Positions 45,722-55,764 are shown, counted from the first letter of the stretch. The stretch: DNA of 64,000 bases from Marinobacter sp. EhC06 (GCF_001650915.1 NZ_LXYO01000033.1:174117-238116), one strand, 5' to 3'. Notes: generated by a model not told the origin, from the sequence alone. Program-made: numbers and translations.

Positions 45722-47128
45722 ATGAAACGGGTCAGAAGTACACTCCACGCCTTTCCATTACGCAGCATTGCGCTCGCTACCTGTTTCGCAACCGCCTCCG
45801 GACTGGCCTGGGCCCAAGATGAAGACGCCGCCACCGAGCAGCTGCTGGAAGGTATCCAGAACGGCGAACGGGTGGAAATCAGCCTGCCCGACCCCGAGAA
45901 ACAACTGCCGCTGGAAGACCTCCGGAAGTTCACCGAGGTATTCAGCCGCATAAAAGATGCCTATGTAGAGGAAGTAAGCGATCGCAAACTCCTCGAGAGC
46001 GCTATTAAAGGCATGCTTTCAGACCTTGATCCACACTCTACCTACCTGGCACCCAAAGACTACGAAGAGCTGGAAGAAAGCACCTCTGGTGAGTTCGGAG
46101 GCCTGGGCATTGAAGTGGGTATGGAAAACGGCTTCGTTAAGGTAATTGCGCCCATCGACGACACGCCTGCACAGAAGGCGGGCGTCCAGGCCGGCGACCT
46201 GATCATCAAGCTTGATGAAAAGCCGGTTAAAGGCATGAGTCTGGAGGAAGCCGTTCAGCTTATGCGGGGCAAACCCGGCTCGATCCTTACACTCACTATT
46301 ATGCGTGAGGGCGAAAGCGCGCCTATCGAAATCGAAGTGGAGCGCGACATCATTAAAGTGACCAGCGTGAAATCCCGCATGCTGGAGAATGGCTACGGCT
46401 ATGTCCGCATCACCCAGTTCCAGGCTGATACCGGCTCACAGTTCAAGGATGCCCTCAACGGGCTGGAAGACGAATTGGGCCGGGACCTTGATGGGCTCAT
46501 CATCGACTTGCGCAACAACCCGGGCGGCGTGCTGCAGGCCGCTGTAGAGTCTGCTGATGCCCTGCTCGATGAAGGGCTGATTGTCTATACCGAAGGCCGC
46601 ATCCAGAGTTCCCGCCTGCGCTTCAGCGCACGTGCCGGCGACATCATGGAAGGCACACCCATTGTAGTTCTGATCAATGGCGGCTCCGCCTCAGCATCGG
46701 AAATCCTGGCCGGTGCCCTCCAGGACCATGAACGGGCCGTGGTAATGGGCACCAAATCCTTCGGAAAGGGCAGTGTTCAGACGGTTATTCCGCTGGACGA
46801 GACCCATGCCATCAAGATGACCACCGCGCGCTACTACACACCGGATGGCCGTTCCATCCAGGCGACCGGAATCAAACCGGACATTGAAGTGCGTCCTGCG
46901 GAACTGAAAGAACTCGACAGCAAACCCTTCTTCACCGAAGCGGACCTGAGCGGACACCTTGAAGGCCAGAACGAGGGCGAGCAACAGGAAGGTGAAGCAG
47001 ACTCGGAGAGCGAAGCCAGCTCCCAGTCAAACCGTGATTACCAGCTGCGCTCCGCACTGAACCTGCTCAAGGGCATCCGGATCCTGAACCCCAACAAAAA
47101 GGACAAGGCAGAAGGAAGCGATCAGTGA
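45722..47128 (+). CDS. ctpA: Carboxy-terminal processing protease CtpA (S41 family)
   Basis: 468 residues, signal peptide to about 31 (ATASGLAWA). PDZ domain at about 115-190 (GLGIEVGMENGFVKVIAPIDDTPAQKAGVQAGDLIIK), S41 core with the catalytic serine in INGGSASASEILAGAL and lysine in GTKSFGKGSVQT. The C-terminal 70 residues are acidic and low in complexity. Periplasmic protease that trims or degrades cell-wall hydrolases and other envelope proteins. It overlaps the next gene by 4 bases (GTGA). Confidence 0.94.
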   Translation: MKRVRSTLHAFPLRSIALATCFATASGLAWAQDEDAATEQLLEGIQNGERVEISLPDPEKQLPLEDLRKFTEVFSRIKDAYVEEVSDRKLLESAIKGMLSDLDPHSTYLAPKDYEELEESTSGEFGGLGIEVGMENGFVKVIAPIDDTPAQKAGVQAGDLIIKLDEKPVKGMSLEEAVQLMRGKPGSILTLTIMREGESAPIEIEVERDIIKVTSVKSRMLENGYGYVRITQFQADTGSQFKDALNGLEDELGRDLDGLIIDLRNNPGGVLQAAVESADALLDEGLIVYTEGRIQSSRLRFSARAGDIMEGTPIVVLINGGSASASEILAGALQDHERAVVMGTKSFGKGSVQTVIPLDETHAIKMTTARYYTPDGRSIQATGIKPDIEVRPAELKELDSKPFFTEADLSGHLEGQNEGEQQEGEADSESEASSQSNRDYQLRSALNLLKGIRILNPNKKDKAEGSDQ

Positions 47129-47940
47129 GAGTAGTGAGCACTCTGCTGGCCCTGGCATTCTGCATTGCCGCCGGCGCGGTGTCGGCAGAGCCGGCAAGAA
47201 CGGCTCTGCCCCCAACCATTGCCATTATTATTGATGACATGGGTCACAGCCTTGTTGAAGGTGAGCGACTGGCAAACCTGGATCAGCCGCTCACCCTGGC
47301 ATTCCTGCCCTATCGCCGACATACGGACAGCCTTGCCCGGCTCGCCCACAAGCAGCGCAAGGAAATCATGCTGCATGCCCCCATGGCCAACACCCGCAAT
47401 TATGGCCTCGGCCCCGGTGGCCTGACACCGGATATGGACGAACAGAACATGGTGACCACCCTGCGCAGGGCACTCCAGTCCATCCCACACGTGCAAGGCG
47501 TCAACAACCACATGGGTAGTCTGCTGACACAGCAGCTGCAGCCCATGGACTGGGTGATGAAGGAGCTGTTCCGCTACCCGGTGTACTTTATCGACAGCCG
47601 CACCATCGCCTCGTCTGTTGCCGGTGATGTCGCCGCCGCCTACCGGATTCCAACCATGACCCGGGACGTGTTTCTCGACCATGAGCAAACCGAGGAGTTC
47701 GTGGATCGCCAGTTCAAATTGCTGATCAAGCGCGCCCGGGAAAACGGCAGCGCCATCGGCATCGGCCATCCTCACAAGGTCACCGTGGATTACCTGGAGA
47801 AGCACCTGCCAAAACTGGATGAGCAGGGTATCGCCATTGCCACCGTCAGCGGCCTTTGGGCCATGCGCAATGGCAATCGGGAGATGTTTGCGGAGGGAGA
47901 AAAGCAGGCCATTCGACCTGCTTTTGCACAGAAAAAGTAG
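47125..47940 (+). CDS. Divergent polysaccharide deacetylase, YibQ family
   Basis: 271 residues with a GTG start overlapping the ctpA stop. Signal peptide (VVSTLLALAFCIAAGAVSA), then the YibQ/DUF610 pattern: AIIIDDMGHSLVEGERLANLDQPLTLAFLPYRRHT, IMLHAPMANT, GVNNHMGSLLTQQ, YFIDSRTIASSVA and AIGIGHPHKVTVDYL. A TIM-barrel-like NodB relative with the metal-site aspartates and histidines, substrate unknown. The envC-ctpA-yibQ order is common in gammaproteobacteria and suggests an envelope role. Confidence 0.88.
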   Translation: MRVVSTLLALAFCIAAGAVSAEPARTALPPTIAIIIDDMGHSLVEGERLANLDQPLTLAFLPYRRHTDSLARLAHKQRKEIMLHAPMANTRNYGLGPGGLTPDMDEQNMVTTLRRALQSIPHVQGVNNHMGSLLTQQLQPMDWVMKELFRYPVYFIDSRTIASSVAGDVAAAYRIPTMTRDVFLDHEQTEEFVDRQFKLLIKRARENGSAIGIGHPHKVTVDYLEKHLPKLDEQGIAIATVSGLWAMRNGNREMFAEGEKQAIRPAFAQKK

Positions 47941-47948
47941 CCTTGGCT

Positions 47949-48090
47949 GTCGGATTACGGCTGCGCCTAATCCGACCTACAAGTGGAGTGCATACGGGTA
48001 ACAGTCGGATTTCGGCTTCGCCTAATCCGACCTACGATGGGAATGCACGCGGAGAACAGTAGGTCGGATTAGACAAAGTCGTAATCCGAC
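47949..48090. repeat. Cluster of three REP-like palindromes
   Basis: Units at 47949-47980, 48004-48035 and 48059-48090, each with arms GTCGGATT(A) and (T)AATCCGAC followed or preceded by GACCTAC/GTAGGTC. The first two have one orientation and the third the opposite. They fill the gap between the convergent yibQ and hisF genes and probably act as a two-way terminator. A fourth copy lies at 26437. Confidence 0.9.
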
Positions 48091-48102
48091 AAACCACGAA
48101 AC

Positions 48103-48876
48103 TCACTCCCGTACTTCTATACCCTGAGCCTTCATAAAGGCCTTCGCCTCAGGAATGGTGTGCTGTCCGAAGTGAAAAATCGACGCCGCCAGCACTGCAT
48201 CGGCACCACCCTGGGTAACGCCATCAGCCAGGTGCTGCAGCTCTCCAACCCCACCTGAGGCAATCACCGGCACAATCACCGCATCGCTGATGGCCTTGGT
48301 CAGACCCAGATCGAATCCGATCTTGGTGCCATCCCGATCCATACTGGTCAGCAGTAACTCACCCGCGCCCATTTCCACCATCTTGCGCGCCCATTCAACG
48401 GCGTCCAGCCCCGTGGGCTTGCGACCACCGTGGGTAAAGATCTCCCAGCGGGGCTCCTCGCCCTCTTCACTGACCCGCTTGGCATCAATGGCCACCACAA
48501 TGCACTGGCTGCCAAAGCGCTCCGCCGCTTCCCGGACAAATTCCGGATTGAACACGGCTGCGGTATTGATCGACACCTTGTCTGCGCCAGCATTCAGGAG
48601 CTTGCGAATGTCATCCACGGTACGAACACCGCCGCCGACAGTCAGCGGAATGAAGACTTCCGCCGCCATCCGCTCGACAGTTTCATAGGTGGTGTCACGG
48701 CTTTCGTGACTGGCAGTGATATCGAGGAAGGTGATTTCGTCGGCACCCTGCTCGTTGTAACGACGGGCCACTTCCACCGGGTCGCCGGCATCGCGGATAT
48801 CGACAAAGTTGACCCCCTTAACCACGCGGCCTTTGTCGACGTCCAGGCAGGGAATGATGCGTTTCGCCAGAGCCAT
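48103..48876 (-). CDS. hisF: Imidazole glycerol phosphate synthase cyclase subunit HisF
   Basis: 257 residues, TIM barrel. Catalytic D12 in [16 protein letters not shown] and the second aspartate in [13 protein letters not shown]. Phosphate-binding glycines: [10 protein letters not shown] and [13 protein letters not shown]. It closes the imidazole ring using ammonia from HisH. Last gene of hisBHAF, 9 bp after hisA. Confidence 0.97.
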   Translation of the reverse strand: MALAKRIIPCLDVDKGRVVKGVNFVDIRDAGDPVEVARRYNEQGADEITFLDITASHESRDTTYETVERMAAEVFIPLTVGGGVRTVDDIRKLLNAGADKVSINTAAVFNPEFVREAAERFGSQCIVVAIDAKRVSEEGEEPRWEIFTHGGRKPTGLDAVEWARKMVEMGAGELLLTSMDRDGTKIGFDLGLTKAISDAVIVPVIASGGVGELQHLADGVTQGGADAVLAASIFHFGQHTIPEAKAFMKAQGIEVRE

Positions 48877-48885
48877 AGGTCGTCC

Positions 48886-49623
48886 TTATCCCTTCAAACT
48901 GTCGCAGAAAGCCTGGGCTTCCGCCACATCCAGGGTACCCTCATAGATAGCCCGGCCGGTGATGGCACCCAGGATACCCTTGTCCGCCACGGTAGCCAGG
49001 CGCTTGAGATCATCCATATTGGTGACACCGCCGGAGGCGATAACGGGGATTCCCCCTTCTTCGGCCAGTGCCGCAGTGGCCTCAACGTTTACGCCCTGCA
49101 TCATGCCGTCGCGGCTGATGTCGGTGTAAACAATGGCGTCCACGCCGTCGTTGGCGAACCGTTTAGCTAGATCAGTGGCCATCACTTCCGAGACCTCCGC
49201 CCAGCCATCAGTGGCGACACGGCCGTCTTTGGCGTCCAGGCCAACGATGATGTGGCCGGGGAATTTCTTGCACATCTCGGTTACGAATTCCGGCTCTTTC
49301 ACCGCCTTGGTGCCAATGATGACCCACTGCACGCCGGCCTTCAGATAGGCCTCGATGGTTTCTGCTGAGCGGATACCACCACCAATCTGGATCGGCAGAT
49401 CCGGGTACTTGCGGGCAATGGCCTGAACGATTTCCCCGTTGACCGGCTCGCCGGCAAAGGCGCCGTTCAGGTCAACCAGGTGCAGGCGACGGGCGCCGGC
49501 TTCCACCCAGCGGGTGGCCATATCGACAGGGTCGTCACCAAACACCGTCGAGTCGTCCATGCGGCCCTGACGAAGCCGTACGCATTTGCCGTCTTTCAAA
49601 TCGATCGCGGGAATTATCAGCAT
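48886..49623 (-). CDS. hisA: ProFAR isomerase HisA
   Basis: 245 residues, TIM barrel related to His[20 protein letters not shown] at the N-terminus carries the catalytic aspartate D8; the second is in [15 protein letters not shown]. It isomerises ProFAR to PRFAR in histidine synthesis. It overlaps hisH by 7 bp, so translation is coupled. Confidence 0.97.
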   Translation of the reverse strand: MLIIPAIDLKDGKCVRLRQGRMDDSTVFGDDPVDMATRWVEAGARRLHLVDLNGAFAGEPVNGEIVQAIARKYPDLPIQIGGGIRSAETIEAYLKAGVQWVIIGTKAVKEPEFVTEMCKKFPGHIIVGLDAKDGRVATDGWAEVSEVMATDLAKRFANDGVDAIVYTDISRDGMMQGVNVEATAALAEEGGIPVIASGGVTNMDDLKRLATVADKGILGAITGRAIYEGTLDVAEAQAFCDSLKG

Positions 49624-50258
49624 TTTCCAGTCCAGTTCGTAAAATTCTCAAGCAACTGCAAGCCCGCCCGGGCACTTTTTTCCGGGTGGAATTGCACCGC
49701 AAAAATATTGTCTCGTGCCACCGCTGCCGCAAGGTCTACACCATAGCGGGTGCGGCCCGCCATATCAGCGTTGCCCTCGGCCTCTGCGTAGTAACTGTGC
49801 ACGAAGTAGAAACGGTCCCCCTCGGGAATGTTATGCCACAAGGGATGATCAATGGTCTGCTGTACCTGATTCCAGCCCATGTGGGGCACTTTCAGGCGCT
49901 CGCCGTTTTCCGTGAGGTGATCACCGAAATAGCGCACTTGCGAAGGGAACAGGCCGATACAGTCGACGCCGCCGTTTTCTTCACTGCGGGACATCAGTGC
50001 CTGCATGCCTACGCAGATGCCAAGAAACGGGCGGTCCTGGGAGACCTCGCGGACCAGGTCCACCACTCCAAGGCGATGCATTTCTGCCATGCAGTCGCGG
50101 ATGGCGCCAACGCCGGGGAGGATGACACGGTCTGCTTCACGAATTTTTTCGGCGTTGTCGGTGACCAGTACGATGGTGTCCGGGGCAACGTGCTCTACCG
50201 CTTTTTTGGCTGAGTGAAGGTTACCCATGCCGTAGTCGATTATGGCAACGGTTTTCAT
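49617..50258 (-). CDS. hisH: Imidazole glycerol phosphate synthase glutaminase subunit HisH
   Basis: 213 residues, class I glutamine amidotransferase. Nucleophile C82 in [11 protein letters not shown], with H191 and E193 in VQFHPEKS. The N-terminal [16 protein letters not shown] is typical. Supplies ammonia to HisF through the heterodimer tunnel. Confidence 0.97.
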   Translation of the reverse strand: MKTVAIIDYGMGNLHSAKKAVEHVAPDTIVLVTDNAEKIREADRVILPGVGAIRDCMAEMHRLGVVDLVREVSQDRPFLGICVGMQALMSRSEENGGVDCIGLFPSQVRYFGDHLTENGERLKVPHMGWNQVQQTIDHPLWHNIPEGDRFYFVHSYYAEAEGNADMAGRTRYGVDLAAAVARDNIFAVQFHPEKSARAGLQLLENFTNWTGKC

Positions 50259-50329
50259 GGTTGTTGCGGTGTCCTTGATTGACCGGCCACAAGTGACCGG
50301 CTAAAGCGAGCCTTCTGGCGACGAGTCTT

Positions 50330-50923
50330 TTACAGAGAGCCTTTGGTGGACGGCGTAATGCCGGCCATGCGCTCGTCCATTTCAATCGCCATGCGCAGGG
50401 CACGGCCAAAGGCCTTGAACACGGTTTCAATCTGGTGGTGGGTGTTCTTGCCCTTCAGATTGTCGATGTGCAGGGTCACCATGGAGTGATTCACGAAACC
50501 GTGGAAGAACTCCTCGAACAGGTCAACGTCAAAACCGCCCACGGCACCGCGGGTGTATGGGACATCCATCATCAGGCCAGGGCGGCCGGACAGGTCGATA
50601 ACCACCCGGGAGAGAGCTTCATCCAGCGGCACGTAGGCATGACCGTATCGGCGGATGCCCTTCTTGTCGCCAACGGCCTGTTTGAAGGCCTGGCCAAGGG
50701 TGATACCGATATCTTCCACGGTGTGGTGATCGTCAATGTGCAGATCGCCCCTGGAAACGATGTTCAGATCCACCAGACCATGACGGGCAATCTGATCCAT
50801 CATGTGCTCCAGAAAGGGCACGCCTGTGTCGAAACTGGATTTGCCGGTGCCGTCGAGATCAATCTCAACGGTGATCTGGGTTTCAAGGGTATTTCTTTCT
50901 ACCCGAGCCTTACGTTCGGCCAT
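50330..50923 (-). CDS. hisB: Imidazoleglycerol-phosphate dehydratase HisB (monofunctional)
   Basis: Start at 50923 ([12 protein letters not shown]) with GGAG 5 nt upstream; 197 residues. It lacks the N-terminal histidinol phosphatase domain of enterobacterial HisB. Two Mn-binding motifs are seen: [14 protein letters not shown] and, in the second half, [20 protein letters not shown] and the partially conserved HHQIE. It dehydrates imidazole glycerol phosphate. First gene of hisBHAF; a 71-bp gap with a small hairpin separates it from hisH. Confidence 0.96.
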   Translation of the reverse strand: MAERKARVERNTLETQITVEIDLDGTGKSSFDTGVPFLEHMMDQIARHGLVDLNIVSRGDLHIDDHHTVEDIGITLGQAFKQAVGDKKGIRRYGHAYVPLDEALSRVVIDLSGRPGLMMDVPYTRGAVGGFDVDLFEEFFHGFVNHSMVTLHIDNLKGKNTHHQIETVFKAFGRALRMAIEMDERMAGITPSTKGSL

Positions 50924-50976
50924 GGGGACTCCGTGACAATTGAGCGGCATAGCGCCGGAAAAATTCTATCCGGCGA

Positions 50977-50982
50977 TTATAC
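50977..50982 (-). promoter_or_regulatory. Likely -10 element of the his operon
   Basis: TATAAT on the minus strand, 54 bp upstream of the hisB start. No clear -35 at 16-18 bp. A 7-bp hairpin (CGCCGGA/TCCGGCG) follows in the leader. Confidence 0.45.
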
Positions 50983-51061
50983 CTTTTATGTCCGCTGGAG
51001 TCCCACAACCGGTTTAATCGCTACGATAGCGAAGTCCGGTTGAACGGCAAGCGAAGAATCC

Positions 51062-51523
51062 TCAGAAGGCCTTCTTGAGATTGTTCATGTAAGTATCCAC
51101 GAGACTGTTGAACTCGTGTTTGATGACCGGGCTGATGGCCAGTTTGAGCAGGCTGGGCAGGGGCACAGTCAACTCGGCACTGGTCTGGAACTTCACGGCA
51201 GTGGCATTGTCACCCTTGGATTTGATGGTCCAGGAACCGCTCACAACCCCGTTGCCCTCACCTTTTACCGGCTCCCAGGTAATCCGCCCGGCCTCCTTGT
51301 CCGAATGGTACTTGCAGGCATAGATCGACTGGATCGCGTGCTTGTCGACGCCGACTTTTTCCATTTCCCAGCGATAAGCGTTGTCGCCAAGATCGGTCAG
51401 TTTGTGGACTTTCGGGAAATGACTGGCTGAACGTGGCACATCCGCCAGCAGATCAAACACTTCATCATAGCTTCCCGGAATTTCAAGTTCCCGGTTCAGC
51501 TCAATCGAAACGGTAATAGCCAC
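51062..51523 (-). CDS. SRPBCC-family protein
   Basis: Start taken as the GTG at 51523 (VAITVSIELN), with GGAG 6 nt upstream; a TTG two codons earlier would leave no room for an RBS. 153 residues. The START-like pattern is clear: IPGSYDEVFDLLADVPRSASHFPKVHKLTDLG at about 16-47 and a long C-terminal helix (LLKLAISPVIKHEFNSLVDTYMNNLKKAF). Similar to polyketide cyclase/Coq10-like lipid binders. No pathway can be inferred. Confidence 0.8.
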   Translation of the reverse strand: MAITVSIELNRELEIPGSYDEVFDLLADVPRSASHFPKVHKLTDLGDNAYRWEMEKVGVDKHAIQSIYACKYHSDKEAGRITWEPVKGEGNGVVSGSWTIKSKGDNATAVKFQTSAELTVPLPSLLKLAISPVIKHEFNSLVDTYMNNLKKAF

Positions 51524-51661
51524 GGCCAACTCCTTCTTGTGTTTATAGGTATCAATGTAGTCGGAAATTTAAGGGGGTGTATTTTGGCCCAACACTACCG
51601 CATTGTCATACTCCTCGCTGTTAATTTGTTAACCCTGCGTTATCCTTTGGGTCATTGGCGT

Positions 51662-51682
51662 CAGTATTCGCCGCGAATACTG
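51662..51682. promoter_or_regulatory. Perfect hairpin in the asmA leader
   Basis: CAGTATTCG-CCG-CGAATACTG, 9-bp arms with a 3-bp centre, ending 33 bp upstream of the asmA ATG. Operator or mRNA structure. Confidence 0.45.
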
Positions 51683-51715
51683 CAAGCTCCCAACATTAGG
51701 AAGGAAGCCTGAAAT

Positions 51716-53893
51716 ATGAAAGCCGTCCGTTATGTGCTGATTGCCGTCGTTGCACTGGTCGTTCTTGCAGTGGCCGCCGTTGCCATTGCCATGGCCGTGA
51801 TCAACCCCAACGACTACAAGCCCCAGATTGAACAGGCCGTTGAGGATACAACGAACCTGGATCTGATGCTGGAAGGCGACATTGGCTGGTCTTTTATCCC
51901 GCTGGGTCTGGAGCTGAATTCCGTAGAGGCCACACTTGAAGGTGATCGTTTTGTGGCCCTGGAGCAGCTGGTTGCCCAGATCGATTTCTGGTCTTTGGTT
52001 GCCATGTCGCCGCGGGTAAATACCTTCGTGCTGGACGGGCTGGATGCCCGTCTTGAAGTAAACGAACAGGGCGAGGGCAACTGGAACCGGATCATGCCCG
52101 AGAAGCCAGCCGGGGCGGCAACGGAGGAGACAGCCGGGACGCAGGATGAGCAGGCACAGGATAGCGAGGGCGCAGGCGGCGAACCTCTGAACTTCAACGT
52201 TGAAAACGTTCAGATCAGCAATGCCCAGGTGCACTACACCGACAAGAGCACCGGCCAGTCCGTCACGCTGGAGAACTTCACCGTCAACGCCAGCAACATA
52301 ACTCTGGGCTCCGAGTTCCCGCTGGAGATCGGGTTCCGGGTAGCCACCACTCAGCCCACGTTTGAAGTGGATGGCAATATCAGCGCCCGCCTCGCCGCCA
52401 ACGAGGCGCTCAACGAGTTCGCCGTATCCGGTCTGAATGCCGTGTTCGACATGACCGGCGAACCCTTTGGTGGCAAGGAAGTCACGGCTGAACTTGAGGG
52501 CTCGGCCAGGGCGAACCTGGAAAACGAGACAGCTAACCTGAGCGGCTTTACTGCCAGCCTTGCCAATCTGAACCTGTCTACCGACCTGAATGTTACCGGA
52601 TTCGGCGACAAGCCAACCCTGAGTGGCGAATTGTCCATCGCCGAGTTCTCGCTGAAAGGTCTGCTGAACAACCTCGGCCAGCCCGCGGTTGAAACCAGCG
52701 ATCCGGACGTGCTGGAAGCTATCGCGTTCTCCACCGGCATTGGCGGCCCGGCCGGAAAGGTGGAACTCACCGACCTGACCATCAAACTGGATGACACCAC
52801 TTTCAATGGCTCCGGCAGCTACGACCTGGCCGACTCAGGCATCGTCTTCAATCTGCAGGGCGACCAGTTGAATGCCGACCGTTACCTGCCACCCCAGGCA
52901 GAAGGAGAAACAGAGGGAGAAGCCGAGGAGGCACCCGCATCCCAGGAAACTGCTGCTGCCGGCCCGGAGGGCGATCTGCTGCCCCTGGAGACCATTCGCA
53001 GCCTGTTGCTGGATATTGATCTGGGCCTCGGCCAACTGATCGTCAGCAACCTGACCATCAACGAAATCAAGGCCAGCACCACGGCGAAAAACGGACTGCT
53101 AAAGGTTGACGAGTTCAGCGGCAAACTCTACGAGGGCAGCTTTGGCGCCAACGTGACCATCGACGCCCGCAGCGATAATCCGAAATGGACCGTGGGTTCA
53201 GACGTCACCAACGTACAGACCCTGCCCCTGCTCACCGATCTGGCGGAGGTGGAGATGCTCGCCGGCGGCGCAAACCTCAAGGTGAACGCCACCACCACCG
53301 GCAACCGCATCTCGGCCCTGCGCAGCAATGCTGACGGCCAGATCAGCTTCAACCTGGCAGAGGGCGAGTTCCGCCAGATGAACCTGACCCGCATGGCCTG
53401 TCAGGGCATCGCCCTGGTCAACCAGGAAGATCTGACAACCACAGACTGGGGCACCAGCACACCGTTCAACGACATGCGTGGCACTCTCGACATCAACGGT
53501 AACACCCTGAACAACACCGATCTGGTGGCGGCACTGGCCGGCATGCGCCTTGAGGGTAATGGCACCGTCGATATGGCCCAGAGCCAGCTGGACTATGAGG
53601 TGGGCCTGAGAGTCGTGGGCGAGATCCACAGGGACAACGCCTGCCGTGTCACCGAATACGTCGAAAATGCGGTAATTCCTGTGGAGTGTCGGGGCAACTT
53701 CGCCGAGGACCCGGCCGGCCTATGTTCTTTCGATGGATCCCGCTTCCGGGACACCCTGAAAACCATCGCGGAAAACGCCGCCAAGGCCAAAGCTCGAGAA
53801 GAAGTCGACAAGGCAAAGACCAAGGCAGAGGAAAAGGTGAAAGAAAAGGTCCAGGAGCAGATCGGCGACAAGCTCAAGGGTCTGTTCAACTGA
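51716..53893 (+). CDS. AsmA-family outer-membrane biogenesis/lipid-transfer protein
   Basis: 725 residues with an N-terminal membrane anchor (AVRYVLIAVVALVVLAVAAVAIAMAV) followed by the AsmA N-domain (NPNDYKPQIEQAVEDTTNLDLMLEGDIGWSFIPLGLELNSVE). A long beta-rich body follows, with a low-complexity Glu/Ala insert at about 395-420 and the AsmA C-terminal domain (GANLKVNATTTGNRISALRSNADGQISFNLAEG). The tail is a Lys/Glu helix (KAREEVDKAKTKAEEKVKEKVQEQ). AsmA proteins span the periplasm and are linked to phospholipid transport. AGGAAG precedes the ATG. Stop overlaps the mutY start (TGATG). Confidence 0.9.
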   Translation: MKAVRYVLIAVVALVVLAVAAVAIAMAVINPNDYKPQIEQAVEDTTNLDLMLEGDIGWSFIPLGLELNSVEATLEGDRFVALEQLVAQIDFWSLVAMSPRVNTFVLDGLDARLEVNEQGEGNWNRIMPEKPAGAATEETAGTQDEQAQDSEGAGGEPLNFNVENVQISNAQVHYTDKSTGQSVTLENFTVNASNITLGSEFPLEIGFRVATTQPTFEVDGNISARLAANEALNEFAVSGLNAVFDMTGEPFGGKEVTAELEGSARANLENETANLSGFTASLANLNLSTDLNVTGFGDKPTLSGELSIAEFSLKGLLNNLGQPAVETSDPDVLEAIAFSTGIGGPAGKVELTDLTIKLDDTTFNGSGSYDLADSGIVFNLQGDQLNADRYLPPQAEGETEGEAEEAPASQETAAAGPEGDLLPLETIRSLLLDIDLGLGQLIVSNLTINEIKASTTAKNGLLKVDEFSGKLYEGSFGANVTIDARSDNPKWTVGSDVTNVQTLPLLTDLAEVEMLAGGANLKVNATTTGNRISALRSNADGQISFNLAEGEFRQMNLTRMACQGIALVNQEDLTTTDWGTSTPFNDMRGTLDINGNTLNNTDLVAALAGMRLEGNGTVDMAQSQLDYEVGLRVVGEIHRDNACRVTEYVENAVIPVECRGNFAEDPAGLCSFDGSRFRDTLKTIAENAAKAKAREEVDKAKTKAEEKVKEKVQEQIGDKLKGLFN

Positions 53894-54960
53894 TGCCCGA
53901 CCGTTTCGCCGAAAAACTGCTGCAATGGTACGACAACCACGGCCGGCATGACCTGCCGTGGCACCACAACCGGAACGCCTACCGGGTATGGGTTTCGGAA
54001 ATCATGTTGCAGCAGACCCAGGTAACCACCGTTATCCCCTACTTCGAAGCCTTCATGGAACGTTTCCCCGACGTCCATGCCCTGGCCGAAGCCCCCGTGG
54101 ATGATGTACTCAGCCACTGGTCTGGCCTTGGTTACTACGCCCGGGCCCGCAACCTGCAGAAAGCCGCGCAAACGGTGGTTCGCGATTTTGGTGGTGAATT
54201 TCCACAGACTCAGGAAGAGCTTGAAACCCTGACCGGAATCGGCCGCTCCACAGCCGCCGCCATTCTGGCCCAGGCCTTCGGCATTCGCGCCGCCATTCTG
54301 GACGGCAACGTGAAGCGTGTGCTGGCCCGCTACCATGCCATCCCCGGCTGGCCGGGACAGACCGCCGTGCTCAACCAACTCTGGCAACGGGCCGAGGAGC
54401 ATACTCCGGAACAACGGGTGCGCGACTACACCCAGGGCATTATGGATCTGGGCGCCATGGTGTGTACCCGCAGCCGGCCGGCCTGTGACAGCTGCCCGCT
54501 GCAAGAGGGCTGCAAGGCCTACGCCCAGGGGGAAACCTCACTCTACCCCGGCTCCAAACCGAAAAAGGCCAAGCCGGAGAAAACCACCTGGATGGTAATT
54601 CTCGAGGACGGCGAGGGGCGCATCCTGCTGGAACGTCGCCCGCCCAGCGGCATCTGGGGCGGCCTCTGGAGCCTGCCGGAACTGGACCCGGCCTATGGGG
54701 CCGACGAGCTTCAGGAAGCCTGTGAACGGAACCTGGGGCTGGCTTGCGCAGAGCCGGAGCTGATCAGCGGCTTTCGACATACCTTCTCCCATTACCATCT
54801 CCACATACAGCCGGCTCGCCTGAACGTCACCGGCGGCATCAACACCGTTGCGGACAGGGATCACCTGAAATGGCTCCATCGCCATGAAGCCCTGAACCTC
54901 GGCCTGCCGGCGCCGATCCGTTCGCTGCTAACCGAACCGGAGCAAGCCGCCCTGCTTTGA
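53893..54960 (+). CDS. mutY: Adenine DNA glycosylase MutY
   Basis: Start at 53893, overlapping the asmA stop; 355 residues. HhH-GPD fold: E36 in VWVSEIMLQQTQV, helix-hairpin-helix LTGIGRSTAAAIL (about 113-125), catalytic D137 in ILDGNVKRV, and the 4Fe-4S cysteines C191, C198, C201, C207 with the standard 6-2-5 spacing. The C-terminal NUDIX-like domain (about 225-345, with FRHTFSHYHLHI) recognises 8-oxoG. It removes A mispaired with 8-oxoG. Confidence 0.96.
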   Translation: MPDRFAEKLLQWYDNHGRHDLPWHHNRNAYRVWVSEIMLQQTQVTTVIPYFEAFMERFPDVHALAEAPVDDVLSHWSGLGYYARARNLQKAAQTVVRDFGGEFPQTQEELETLTGIGRSTAAAILAQAFGIRAAILDGNVKRVLARYHAIPGWPGQTAVLNQLWQRAEEHTPEQRVRDYTQGIMDLGAMVCTRSRPACDSCPLQEGCKAYAQGETSLYPGSKPKKAKPEKTTWMVILEDGEGRILLERRPPSGIWGGLWSLPELDPAYGADELQEACERNLGLACAEPELISGFRHTFSHYHLHIQPARLNVTGGINTVADRDHLKWLHRHEALNLGLPAPIRSLLTEPEQAALL

Positions 54961-55035
54961 TCCGGTCCGCTAGCGCCCTAAACCGCAACGATCTGTTATC
55001 ATCTCCGCCAGCAACATTTGCCAACAGGAGCCACC

Positions 55036-55308
55036 ATGAGCCGTACCGTTTTCTGCCGCAAATACCAGAAAGAACTGGAAGGCCTGGATTTCCCGCCCAT
55101 GCCCGGCGCCAAGGGCCAGGACATTTTCGAAAATATTTCGAAGCAGGCCTGGGAAGAATGGCAGGCCCAGCAGACCATGCTGATCAACGAGAAACACCTG
55201 AGCCTGATGGACCCGAACACCCGCAAGTACCTGCAGGCGCAGATGGAACATTTCTTCAACAACGAACCGTTCGACAAGGCCGAAGGCTACGTTCCACCGG
55301 AACAATAA
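55036..55308 (+). CDS. yggX: Oxidative damage protection protein YggX
   Basis: Start at 55036 ([13 protein letters not shown]) with AGGAG upstream; 90 residues, as E. coli YggX. Conserved C7 and the [20 protein letters not shown] segment. It protects iron-sulfur proteins from oxidants. 75 bp downstream of mutY; this pair is conserved in gammaproteobacteria. Confidence 0.95.
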   Translation: MSRTVFCRKYQKELEGLDFPPMPGAKGQDIFENISKQAWEEWQAQQTMLINEKHLSLMDPNTRKYLQAQMEHFFNNEPFDKAEGYVPPEQ

Positions 55309-55429
55309 CCCCGGATTGATCAAAGCCTGAGCATGCCTGAAAAGATTCAGAAATTTTTCCGGCTCAGCCTTGACTCAAAACAGCGAAACCGGTTTAATAG
55401 CGCCCCGTTGCACAGCAGTAGCGCAACAT

Positions 55430-55505
55430 GCCCGGATAGCTCAGTTGGTAGAGCAGGGGATTGAAAATCCCCGTGTCGGTGGTTCGATTCCGCCTCCGGG
55501 CACCA
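55430..55505 (+). tRNA. tRNA-Phe (GAA)
   Basis: 76 nt with encoded CCA. Acceptor stem GCCCGGA/TCCGGGC, D-loop AGCTCAGTTGGTAGAGC, anticodon GAA at 55463-55465 in a GGGGATTGAAAATCCCC stem-loop, T-loop GGTTCGATTCC. Its 3' end is the likely integration site of the element that follows, as the integrase starts 260 bp downstream. Confidence 0.97.
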
Positions 55506-55568
55506 TTTTTGCCCTCCTAGAAACAACACAACCACCTGATTTAAAAGACAAAATCGACATCTTGACCT

Positions 55569-55660
55569 GTCGTGATTGCCATTTTTCTTGCTTCTCTTAA
55601 CCCTTTGATTTTCCTAAATTTAGAAAAATCCGGTAAAACCAGTCACGACAACATCACGAC
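55569..55660. promoter_or_regulatory. Candidate integrase arm/Xis sites next to tRNA-Phe
   Basis: TCACGAC occurs twice at 55643-55649 and 55654-55660, spaced 11 bp (one helical turn), and once inverted as GTCGTGA at 55569-55575. Between them is the perfect palindrome CTAAATTTAG (55614-55623) within TTTTC...AAAAA. The gap from tRNA to int (55506-55764) has no gene. Confidence 0.4.
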
Positions 55661-55764
55661 TACACCTTCCGCTTCCTAATATTCCTCCGACCGTAATTTT
55701 TGGGCGCACGAGCCCAACCACTGGCCCGTCGCATTCGAGTTTTCCGATGCATGGAGGAATATCA

